Positions 30,126 to 41,028 of a stretch of DNA of 64,000 nucleotides are shown in pieces. The notes below the pieces were generated by a model that had not been told where the DNA came from, did no database searches, and worked only from the letters and a program-made list of their open reading frames with translations. Position 1 is the stretch's first letter, and each line of letters opens with the position of its first letter. Source of the stretch: Anomaloglossus baeobatrachus (Eukaryota; Chordata; Amphibia; Anura; Aromobatidae); the NCBI RefSeq assembly GCF_048569485.1, contig NC_134353.1:702448958-702512957 (forward strand), written 5' to 3'. The position numbers and the translations under genes were made by a program.

Positions 30126-32740
30126 AATGATATCCAAAAACAAGTAAAATGTCTAGAAGTCTGCATGACTAAGTGAAGATGTAAAATGCTCCATAGTTAA
30201 TATCATGCTTCACTACAAATATATTGTTGAAAAATAAGCAAGAAATGGTATAAGAAAAAGTGTAACATCTAGTAAGATGCTCCAATCTTTTTTAATTTTA
30301 CGCTTTTGATTTAATTTCTGAAGTGTGAAGTAGGTTTATGGTCCAGTGGGTTTACAATAGATTTGTGTATACATTTCATCCCATGAGTGATGCAACATGT
30401 CATTTTTAAGTTTTAAGAATATTATTGAACTAGATTTAGTGCAAAGTCTTTTTAAAACTTTTTGTGGCATGCCGATAAAGCAACTCTGTTCAGTCAGCTA
30501 CAATTTTACGGTAGTTACATATTTATACAGCAACTATAAAATGTAGTGCTCTCTGAGCCTCACAACCCTGCATAGTGGCCGTTACTAAAGTAAAATATAC
30601 TAGATGCTATAAATATGGCTTTGAAAGTGGTGGTTACCCCATGTAGTGAAATATAAACATCATTGGTTAAAGTTCCAATTTGACTGTGAGGAAATTTCCT
30701 AAAAAAAATATAAATTAAATAAATAAAAATAGAGCAGCAGAAAAACAATGTAGTAATCCCCTGTTGAAATTTTAGGTTGGAACTTTCACTTTTGTTTCCA
30801 CTATTGTCTGGTTCAAAATGTACATGGCTTACAAATACTGTTGCAAAACGCTAACTAAAATATGCAAGTGTGGAATTGGCATTAATGGTAAAGTATTCAA
30901 GATAATGAGCCGATCTGAAATATGAAAGGGGTGCAAAAGTTAGACATTTTGGCTTTCTGCAGGTTTAATTCAGGATTTGACTTGCAAATACCAATGTAAA
31001 ACACTGACCTAAAAAAATAGTGCTAGGTGAAAGTGGCTATAAAGGGGTTGTGCGTCATCTCCCATTTCTGCGTTTGGCATTGAGAAATACTACTGCACAC
31101 TAGAGAAGACAGGTGGTGATGGTTGTGCTTAATTTACTCTCCTTTTCTTATGTAAGAAAGTGTGGTAGGTTCATATCGTGTTAGTATTTTTATTTTCTCC
31201 ACATCTGAATGTTAATGTATAATGTAAAAATATCAGCATTTTATCAACTGTCATACTTTGCCTTTTGGTGTGGCTGCGATACTCCTTGCCATGTCATCTT
31301 AGTGTTTATGGTTAACCATGTATCTGCTGGTCATGAAAGCTGCTCTGGTTATAGAATAAATCTTTCTCTGATCATCATGCTCAATGTCTAGGTGATCCAG
31401 GCAGTATGTGTTTTTGTCAAGTTGTATAGATTTCAAAAGTTCTCCTCATATTGAGGTTAGCAGTGTAATAATCAGTGATTGGAGAATAGCGTGGTAAAGA
31501 AGATTAAACCAGAAAACCTTCTATACAACCCTGGCAACCTATTCTGCCAAGACCCTGGCATGATGACCATTGTATTCGGTGGGTCAGAGATTTCCTTGGG
31601 GACCAAGCCTGTGCACATTAAGAAAGTATTGCTTTATGTTCAACATTAGCAGTGGAAACCCCTTCCTATTTTTTTTCTTGCAGTCAAATGTTGCAAGAAA
31701 TCCCAGACTTTGCTCTCTGTTCCCAAACTTTGGCAGCTAAAGTTTATTCAATGAAACATCAACTGAAAAAAATGTATTCACTAAAAACAAATGTTTGTAA
31801 CTATCATGTGCCTTAAACAAACTTTCATGATAGGTATGAGCAAAGTGGTAAAAAAAATCTGCAGAAGGTTTCGATCCTCCCCTCTCATTCTTTGCAACAT
31901 TTTGTTACATTAAGCCAGTGGGTTGATATGTATTTAGACTGTAATATAATTATTTTCAAGAGGAAAACATTGACTGGTTTTAAAGTGATTGTTAGGTGAA
32001 AAGCTTTGATTTATTTTTTTTTTCTATCCCCCTCTAAAGTGATATTTAATCAGAATCAAAGGACGAATTAAGATATCATTGTATATTCTATGCTGATGTT
32101 TTACTAATCTGGATAGATTTAATGCCTGTTAAGTGCCAGGTGTGAAAAGATGACAAGCTTGACCTGTTTTCAATAAACCATGCCTGGACCAAACATTGCA
32201 TGTGACCTTGTTCTATGTTCATTGGACTGCGCCAGTAGAAGGCCTGTGTGAACTATCATTCTCAATAGAATAGACTATGAAGGCGTAACACTACCTCTAG
32301 AAATGTATGACCTTTTTTTTTTTTTTTTCTTCTTACCTTGCAGTTCTCACATCTGATAATACTGTTTTATTATGCCATGTTCTTCTGGTAATAAATGTTA
32401 TATATTGTCAAGTCCTATGAGTTCAGGCTCCATTTACACCACATTTTTCCATACATGGAAATAGATGTCTAGAACCCAAAATAAGGTGTCTTGATATATA
32501 TTGTTCTTTCTACTTTTATGGTGTAGACCTGTGCAAAGTCTAATTAGGTATATGCCTGGATTCTTATGTCTCTTTTAAATATATTTATAACATAGTATAA
32601 TTGTCTTAAAATTTGTCAGACAACTATATCTGACACACACGTACAGTACTTCCTATTTTGGCTGTATAGACCGTGCAATCAGGATGTGCTTTATGGGCTC
32701 TGCAGTGATAGGAAGTAATTGCCAAAGAAATAGACAATTT
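30126..32740. other. Repeat-poor A+T-rich stretch, no gene seen
   Basis: About 2.6 kb without transposon ends or exon-like frames. AATAAA motifs occur at about 32171 and 32390, the latter after a T-rich tract. It could be the distal part of a long + strand 3'UTR, or plain intergenic DNA. Confidence 0.45.
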
Positions 32741-33691
32741 AGGTCATGTTCACACTATGCTTTTTTTTTTTTTACTACAGTTTAACAAAAAAGTGTTTAA
32801 AATTGTGGCACTTTTACCATGTTTTTGCAAAAGGGCTGCACCCTCAGGAAGACTGCCATCTGGCTGTCAGTCAGGGCCGCACCTCGGCTAAGTTGGCTGT
32901 CAGTCAGTGGGGTGGGGGGGGGGTGTGTGTGTATGGTTACAGTCATTGCTCACTATTCCCAGAGCTGTAACAGAAGAAATGCCAGAGTCTGCCAAAAGTA
33001 AAAAAGTTAATTTCCTCCCAGTATCTGGGCTCTCAGTGCGGACTTTGGGCAGCTTCAGAATGCTATTAACCTATAGTTTAACCCCATATCTGCATATTAA
33101 TAGCAGGGTCTCTTTTTACCTGACAGGTTCCCTTTTGAGGGGTTGTGATTTAGGGCGATGGAGCATGTGTCGTGTTCTGTAAACTAAAATTTGTGTGGCT
33201 TTTCCCTGGAGCAGAGACAGGCGCTGCCACAGCCCAATATTGCAAGAGAAGAAATAAGAAAAATCCAGCTCTTCAGGCGAGGAAAGCCACGGTTTTTATT
33301 TTAGCATGTAGAAACAATGGATAGCATGACCAGCACTACGTGTTTCAGGTGCAACAATCACCCTTAATTATGAATCATTTTCTTTCTTCTTCTGTAAAAT
33401 AAACCTTATTCTGCCACACTGGTTGAACCAACTCCTGAATATGGCTCAGCCGTTAAGCAATGGTTACTGACTCCAGCATAAGCTTATTGAACATCCAGTT
33501 TAGTAGGATTGGTCATCTATGTAAGTAACATTTTTGGGCTGCTTGTGCTGCCATTTGTGATCAGCGAGGAGTCTCTTTTCATATGAAGTGCTTATCTTAC
33601 CTTTTGAATGATGTTACACTAAAAATTTATACAACAGTGCAGACATGGCACAGAGCTTGTGCTAGTGTGTAGTACCTAAGATATATCTATG

Positions 33692-33695
<4 letters not shown>
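32741..33695. other. Intergenic sequence with relic repeats
   Basis: GGTCATGTTCACACTATG followed by a T-run (32742-32773) looks like the start of a TTCACACTA-type MITE without a partner end. CCAGCACTACGTGTTTCAGG at 33330 belongs to a motif I recall as dispersed in frog genomes. No gene seen. Confidence 0.35.
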
Positions 33696-34423
<728 letters not shown>

Positions 34424-34458
34424 CACTCACATATGTGTATATGTGTGTGTGAGCATGA

Positions 34459-35273
34459 AGTGCTCTAACATTTCCTGGTAAGCGGCTGCGCTGACTTTGG
34501 TTGACATGGTTCCCCTAACCATCACTGATTGTGGAAACTTCACACTAGATATACTTCAAGCAGCTTGGATTGTGGCCTCTCCACTCTTCCTCCAGGCTCT
34601 GGGACCTTGAATTCCAAATGCAATGCAAAATTTACTTTCACTTTGAACCAATGAGCAATAGTCCAGTCCTTTTTCTCCTTGGCCCAGGTAGTACGCTTCT
34701 GGCATTGTCTATTGGTCATGAGTGGCTTGACACAAGGAATGTGTCAGTTGTAGCCCATGTCCTGGATACATCTGTGTGCGGTGGCTACTGAATCATTGAC
34801 TCCAGCAGAAATCCACTTCTTGTGAATCTCCCCCAAATTTTTGAATGGCCTTTACTTAACAATTCTATCAAGGCTGTGGTTATCCTTGTTGCTTGTGCAC
34901 CTTTTTTCTACCACACTTTTTCCTTCCACTCAACTTTACATTAATATGCTTGGATCCAGCACTCTGTGAACAGGCAGCTTCTTTAGCAATGACCTTTTGT
35001 GGCTTACCCTCCTAGTGGAGTGTGTCAATAACTGCCTTATGGACATCTGTCAAGTCAGCAGTCTTACCCATGATTGTGTAGCCTACTGACCCAGAGTAAC
35101 GGACCATTTTAAATGTTTAGGAAGCCTTTGCCTTTTTGCCTTTGCTGTTTTCTGGTAATTATTCTAATTTTCTGAGATGACTTTTGAGTGTTTATTGGCT
35201 GTAAGGCATAATCATCAACATTTACAGAAATAAACACTTGAAATAGATCACTCTGTAATGACTCTATATAATA
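34459..35273 (-). mobile_element. Tc1-like transposon fragment with broken transposase
   Basis: On the - strand the reading starts at 35107 (MVRYSGSVGYTIMGKTADLT) and runs through AKEAACSQSAGSKHINVKLS and GRKKCGRK, a helix-turn-helix DNA-binding region of a Tc1/mariner-type transposase, then ESKFCIAFGIQGPRAWRKSG and a GEATIQAA block. Several stops and shifts interrupt it, and the left part is cut off next to the TA-rich repeat, so the 3' catalytic end and one terminal repeat are missing. Inactive. Confidence 0.75.
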
Positions 35274-35688
35274 GATTTCCCTTTTCCATACACAGTGGCA
35301 TTTCTGGCTACATATTGTGTAGAAAACTAAAGCAAAGTTTCATTGAAGTGAAAGGAGCTATGCTGCATTATCCTGCACAGTTGATGACTGTCAGCATCGC
35401 TGTAAAGGGAAACCTTATTGTCATAGACTTTCAGCAAACAAATACAAAAATTTTATATAAATACAGTGACTGTAATTTAAAACTGGATTAAAATGTTGAG
35501 GCTTTTTCTTCCTTTGGGATAGTGGGTTTGTGAACACTCAGACATCTTCCCATCAGGCTGTTAATAATCTTAGAAATACGCTGTAAATTTAATAGATGGG
35601 GGGAAATATTTAGAAATCAAAATAAAAAACGTTTAAAGAATTTTATTCATATCCAATTGTTTTAGCATGAAAAACAGTAGTTTATTAT
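35274..35688. other. Intergenic sequence, no gene seen
   Basis: About 415 bp of A+T-rich DNA between the Tc1-like fragment and the next hairpin-headed repeat. Confidence 0.45.
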
Positions 35689-35764
35689 ATACTAGAAGGT
35701 GGCCCGATTCTACGCATCGGGTATTCTAGAATTTACGTATTGTGTAGTTAATGTATGATTTTTG

Positions 35765-35817
<53 letters not shown>

Positions 35818-36172
35818 TATATATATATATAGATATATATATATATAGATGTTGTTGTGTGTAGTTACCAAGTGTTTGTGTAGGGGCTGTACATGTTCTG
35901 GGTGTTGTCTGGGTGTGGCGGGGGGCGAGAGCGGTGTTGTGTGTGTTGCGTTGTTTGTGGAGCACTGTGTGTCTGTAGCGTTGTGTGTGTGTGTGTTGTG
36001 CGGTTTGTGTGGGTGTGGTGTGTTTTGGGGGGAGGTATGTTTTGTGCAATGTGTGTGTGTTGCGTGATATGTGCGTATATTTATGTATGCCGCGGTGTTT
36101 GTGTGTTGGGTGTTGTGTGTGTGCAGCGTTGTGTGTGTGTGGGTGTCTGTGTATGGCGGTGTTTGTGGTTCC

Positions 36173-36213
<41 letters not shown>

Positions 36214-36227
36214 GGGGGGCGGTGTGC

Positions 36228-36530
36228 ACCTCCCATCGTGCTCCATCCACCATGCTGCGCACCCCCCATCGTGCTCCATCCGCCATGCTGTGCACTCCCA
36301 AACGTGCTCCATCCGCCATGCTGCGCACTCCCAAACGTGCTCCATCCGCCATGCTGCGCACTCCTAAACGTGCTCCATCCGCCATGCTGCGCACTCCCAA
36401 ACGTGCTCCATCCGCCATGCTGCGCACTCCCAAACGTGCTCCATCCGCCATGCTGCGCACTCCCCATCGTGCTCCTTCCCCCATGCTGCGCACCCCCCAT
36501 CGTGCTCCATCCCCCATGCTGCACCAGCAT
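36228..36530. repeat. 33-bp minisatellite
   Basis: About nine units of GTGCTCCATCCGCCATGCTG + CGCACTCCCAAAC (33 bp), with CACCCCCCATC variants at both edges. Because the unit is a multiple of three, several frames stay open. Confidence 0.85.
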
Positions 36531-37950
36531 CAGCCTCTCTGCCCCCAGCATCAGCCTCTCTCCTCCCAGCATTAGCCTCTCTCCTCCCAGCATTAGCCTC
36601 TCTCCTCCCAGCATCAGTCTCTCTCCTCCCAGCCTCAGCCTCCCCCAGCATCAGCCTCTCTTCTCTCACCCTCCCCCCTCCCAGCCTCCCTCCTCCCAGC
36701 CTCCCCCAGCATCAGCCTCCTCCCAGCCTCCCCCAGCATCAGCCTTCCCCAGCATCAGCCTCTCTCCTTCCAGCCTCCCCCAGCATCAGCCTCTCTCCTT
36801 CCAGCCTCCCCCAGCATCAGCCTCCCCCAGCATCAGCCTCTCTCCTCCCAGCCTCCCTCCTCCCAGCCTTCCCCAGGATCAGCCTCTCTCCTCCCAGCCT
36901 CCCTCTTCCAAGCCTTCCCCAGCATCAGCCTCCACCTCCCAGCCTCCCTCAGCATCAGCCTCCCCCAGCATCAGCCTCTCTCCTTCCAGCCTCCCCCAGC
37001 ATCAGCCTCCCCCAGCATCAGCCTCTCTCCTTCCAGCCTCCCCCAGCATCAGCCTCCCCCAGCATCAGCCTCTCTCCTCCCAGCCTCCCTCCTCCCAACC
37101 TCCCCCAGCATCAGCCTCCCCCTCCCAGCCTCCCCCAGCATCAGCCTCTCTCCTTCCAGCCTCCCCAGCATCAGCCTCCCTCAGCATCAGCCTCCGCCTC
37201 CCAGCCTCCCCCAGCATCAGCCTCCACCTCCCAGCCTCCCCCAGCATCAGCCTCCACCTCCCAGCCTCCCCCAGCATCAGCCTCTCTCCTCCCAGCCTCC
37301 CCCAGCATCAGCCTCTCTCCTCCCAGCCTCCTCCAGCATCAGCCTCTCTCCTCCCAGCCTCCCCTAGCATCAGCCTCCCCCTCCCAGCCTCCCCCAGCAT
37401 CAGCCTCTCTCCTTTCAGCCTCCCCCAGCATCAGCCTCTCTCCTCCCAGCCTCCCCCAGCATCAGCCTCCCCCTCCCAGCCTCCCCCAGCATCAGCCTCC
37501 CCCAGCATCAGCCTCTCTCCTTCCAGCCTCCCCCAGCATCAGCCTCCCCCAGCATCAGCCTCTCTCATCCCAGCCACCCCCAGCATCAGCCTCTCTCATC
37601 CCAGCCACCCCCAGCATCAGCCTCTCTCCTCCCAGCCTTCCCCAGCATCAGCCTCCCCCAGCATCAGCCTACACCCTCCCAGCCTCCCCCAACATCAGCC
37701 TCCCCCAGCATCAGCCTCTCTCCTTCCAGCCTCCCCCAGCATCAGCCTCTCTCATCCCAGCCACCCCCAGCATCAGCCTCCCCCAGCATCAGCCTCTCTC
37801 CTCCCAGCCTCCCCCAGCATCAGGTTCCCCCAGCATCAGCCTACACCCTCCCAGCCTCCCCCAACATCAGCCTCCCCCAGCATCAGCCTCCCCCTCCCAG
37901 CCTTCCCCAGGATCAGCCTCTCTCCTCCAAGCCTCCTCCAGCACGCCGTG
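36531..37950. repeat. C+T-rich minisatellite based on CAGCATCAGCCTC
   Basis: About 1.4 kb of alternating short blocks CCCCCAGCATCAGCCTC, TCTCTCCTCCCAGCCTC and CACCTCCCAGCCTC in varying order. The pyrimidine strand is almost pure, so triplex-type structures are possible. No stop codons occur in one frame, which makes a spurious long ORF. Confidence 0.85.
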
Positions 37951-38014
37951 CTCCTCTGCCGACACTCACAGATCCGATCGCATACACTCACCCACACCCA
38001 CCCGATCGCATACA

Positions 38015-38019
<5 letters not shown>

Positions 38020-38072
<53 letters not shown>
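38020..38072. repeat. (CA)n microsatellite
   Basis: About 26 CA units between two copies of CCGATCGCATACACTCAC, which itself occurs at about 37981, 38002 and 38077. Confidence 0.9.
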
Positions 38073-38445
38073 ATCCGATCGCATACACTCACACACACCC
38101 GATCACATACACTCACGCACACACACACTGAAGATATCGCACATACGCGCTCACACTCACAACATCCGGAGATACCACATGCTTCTGGCCATGTGATCCT
38201 CCGGCAGGTCCTGGAAGCTCAGAGCACAGTATCGCCGCCGAGAAGCAAGCGATATCTCTGGATGCTGTGAGTGTGTGGATGCGATCTGATGTGTGTGTGA
38301 GGTGTGTGTGAGAGTGAGTGTGATCTGATGTGTGTGTGTGTCTGTTGTTATGTGTGTGCGTGTGGATTTTCCGCCGCTGCAGGACCTTGATGCGCTGGTA
38401 ACTATGCTACCATGGTTACCATCGCATCATGTCCCCCACTCGCAC

Positions 38446-38534
38446 GGGAGCCCACACCAGCATACGGCGGCAAAACCCAGCAATGCGAGGGTATGTGTCG
38501 GCTGGGTTGGCGGCGTATGCTGGTGTGGGCTCCC
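38446..38534. repeat. 89-bp near-perfect palindrome
   Basis: GGGAGCCCACACCAGCATAC at 38446 pairs perfectly over 21 bp with 38514-38534, and the stem continues inward through a CAAAACCCAGC / GCTGGGTTGG pair around a loop of about 20 bases. Potential cruciform or RNA hairpin. Confidence 0.85.
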
Positions 38535-38576
38535 GGGGGTACAGTACTCACCTGAGAGTCGTGTCTCCGTGTCAGT

Positions 38577-38800
38577 TCGGGGAATGCGTGCGGGGGGCGG
38601 GGCCAGAGCGAGCATGCATTGCGTGAGGGGGGCGGGGCGTGGACGAGTTGCCAATATGTGCAGGGTGCCGGGGCGAGAGGCCAATCCGTGTGGGGGGCGG
38701 AGCCTGTGCGAGCGGCCGGCCAATCCGTGTGGGGGGGAGCCAGGGCGAGCGACCAATCCGTGCGGGGGGGCGGGGCCAGGGCGAGGCCAGCGGCCAATCC
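38577..38800. repeat. Tandem CCAAT plus GC-box array
   Basis: Four to five units of about 35-40 bp, each with GGCCAATCCGTG(T/C)GGGGGG and a GGGGCGG(G/A)GCC box. CCAAT is bound by NF-Y and GGGGCGG by Sp1-type factors, so the array resembles a promoter core. No transcript can be inferred from sequence alone. Confidence 0.6.
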
Positions 38801-38937
38801 GCTTTGTGTCACCGTAAGGACACAATTTTGGAGCAAGACAGACAGCTAGACAGACAGAATAAGGCAATTATATATATAGATACACAAGCTGCACTTTTTA
38901 TTAGAGACTGATTTAATAACTAGTTGGATCTCTTTTA

Positions 38938-39318
38938 GGGCTCATGCGCACGTTGCGTAATTGCATGCATTTACGCTGCGCATAGAACTGCAGCGTAAAT
39001 GCATCCATCCTGCGTCCCCTGCACAATCTATGAAGATTGTGCATGAGACGTGCGCACAATGCTTTTATGAACGCAGCGATTTGGGTGCTAAAATTTTGAC
39101 CCAAATTGTGCATTCATAAAATAAACATGTAAATTAATTTGTGCGCTATGGATGCAGCTCCCACTCTGTCTATGGTGGGGGCAGCAGCCATAGCGCATGA
39201 ATTCGACTTTTTGTACAGAAAAAATGCATCCATTATGCAGTGTTTCTACAGCGATTTGACACGCACATGTGCTGTCAAATCGCTGCAGAATATTCAGCAG
39301 TTACGTGTGCTTGAGCCC
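38938..39318. mobile_element. PIF/Harbinger-like MITE, copy 3
   Basis: Ends GGGCTCATGCGCACGTTGCG and TTACGTGTGCTTGAGCCC, flanked by TTA on both sides (38935-38937, 39319-39321). The interior resembles 401-762 (CCTGCGTCCCCTGCACAATC). Non-coding. Confidence 0.75.
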
Positions 39319-39365
39319 TTAGCCTTCAGAACTGCACCAATTTGTTGTGGCATAGATTTATTTGT

Positions 39366-40388
39366 CAGGGGTGGGGATCTTTTTTACTGCCAAGGGCCAT
39401 TTGGACTTTTCTACCAACCTTCAGAGACTGCACAAGATTATCAATTTTTGAAAATTACCAAGCTATATTTGGTCAAACAATTAACTCACTCCTACTTTGG
39501 TGGCAGGAGCAACTTCTCTTTGTTGTGGCTATGATGTAACGTGGTATTGATCATGTTGCTTCTCACAACTGCTGGGGATGTGGACATCATGGGAGATGCT
39601 GGGTTTACACACATCACAGGAGGGGCTGGGGGCATATACATCACAGGAGAGACAGGGGCACAGACAGCACTAGGGGGCCACAGACAGGACTTGTGGCAGC
39701 ACGGATAGCACTAGAGGGGCAAGTGCAGGACTGGGAAGCATAGACATCACCAGGGGGCACAGACAACAGTGGCAAGTACACAGGACTGAGTCGCATACAT
39801 CACTGGGGTATGGCACACAGCACTGGGGGGGGGGTCACAGACAGGACTGGGGAATATGGGCAGCACTGACCGCATTAGGTGGTGCAGACAGCACTAGGGG
39901 GCACAGACAGTACTTAGGGAGCGTAGTCATCACCAGGGGGGCACGGACAGCGCTAGGAGAGCATAGACCACAGTGGGGGTTACACAGCACTTGGAGACAC
40001 ACAGCGCTGGGGGCTGGCACACATATTACTAGGGGTACACAGCCTGGAGATGAGAAGTTACACAGCAAGGGTCCGGGAGGCAGGTGCAGCAGTGAAGCTG
40101 GTAAAGCTGCTGCTCCTCTTGTTCTTCTGTGGGGTGGGAGTACTCATGCTTACCCCAACCCAAAAAGTAAGCCCTGAGCACGCAGACACAGGCCAGGGCC
40201 AGGACATATTGGTATGCGCACGCAGGTGCGTACTAGTCACATCACCATTGGGATTTAAAGGGCAGGCAGCTGACAAGACCGCAGCTGCTGCCTGAGCACT
40301 GAGGACCCCAGGAATGAGCTCAAGGGCTGCATGAAAGTCAGTCATTGCGGACCGCAAATGGCTTGCAGGCCGAATGTTCCCGCCCCTG
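39366..40388. mobile_element. hAT-like non-autonomous element with internal tandem repeats
   Basis: Ends CAGGGGTGGGGATCTTTT and, in complement, CAGGGGCGGGAACATTCG, which fit hAT/Charlie-type termini. The interior (39560-40050) is a degenerate array of about 20-35-bp units containing GCACAGACAGCACTAGGGGG. No convincing 8-bp duplication, so the borders are slightly uncertain. No transposase. Confidence 0.65.
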
Positions 40389-40722
40389 TGATAATTCTGA
40401 ATGGTTATGTAGCATGAACATATACAACTGAACTGTACATTTTTGAACATGTTACTTTGTATTATGCTTGTACATGTAACCTCTGAATAGTAAATGCAGA
40501 GCAAGTTTACAATCTGAGAAAATAATGGTAAAACAAAAGTGCTTGCTTGTATTGTATAGACAAGTAGTGATGGGCGAATCTGAACTGTAAAGTGCAGGGT
40601 ATCTACAGGACACCTAGGATTCGTGCACGAACTTCCACCATTGACTTCTTAGGGAATTTTGTGTTATGTTTCTGGTTCAGGTGTCAGGATAAATATAAAT
40701 AAAAAGGGAAACAAAATTGAAA

Positions 40723-41028
40723 TTAAAGGGAATCTGTCACCAGTTTTTTGCCCTATAAGGTGCGGCCACCACTGGGCTCTCATATACAGCATTCTAACAT
40801 GCTGTATATAAGAGCTCAGGCTGCTGGGTATAACATAAAAAACAGTTTATAATACCTAGAAGGTCGCTCTGGTGCACAACAGTTGGATGGGTGGTGATGT
40901 TCTTCGGGACCAGCGCCTCCCCTTCTGGCCATCTTGGGCTTCCCTATTCTGAAGCCCTGTTGCATGACACATCTATGTCATACACACGCGCCGGCATTGA
41001 GGTTCTGCGGAGGTGCATTTTTGATTTG
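40723..41028. mobile_element. T2/Kolobok-like MITE, left half only
   Basis: TTAAAGGGAATCTGTCACCA at 40723, then CCCTATAAGGTGCGGCCACC and the rest of the left arm of the family seen whole at 21426-22051. It breaks off near the family's palindrome centre into unrelated sequence. Confidence 0.7.

Larger units (their letters stand above)
35689..38880 (+). repeat. Hairpin-headed repeat with large internal tandem arrays
   Basis: The head is a two-part hairpin at 35692-35729: CTAGAA pairs with TTCTAG around an inner stem CCCGATTCTACGCATCGGG. A TA run (35765-35850) and GT-rich DNA follow, then two C+T-rich minisatellites (36228-37950), a CA run (38020-38072), a strong palindrome (38446-38534), a CCAAT/GC-box array (38577-38800) and a tail GACAGACAGCTAGACAGACA ending in TATATATAGA. 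Long open frames through it, up to 767 codons, are repeat artefacts. The overall class is unknown to me. Confidence 0.55.

Noticed and set aside
35765-36614. Several - strand open frames of 177-250 codons with His/Thr and Met-Glu-His repeats
   Set aside because: Translations of the same 33-bp minisatellite and CA/GT repeats. No protein family signature.
35893-38196. Open frame of 767 codons on the + strand (Cys-rich, then Pro/Ser/Gln-rich)
   Set aside because: It runs through GT-rich DNA, two minisatellites and a CA repeat. Its length comes from repeat units without stops, other frames and the opposite strand are also open, and there are no splice or domain features.
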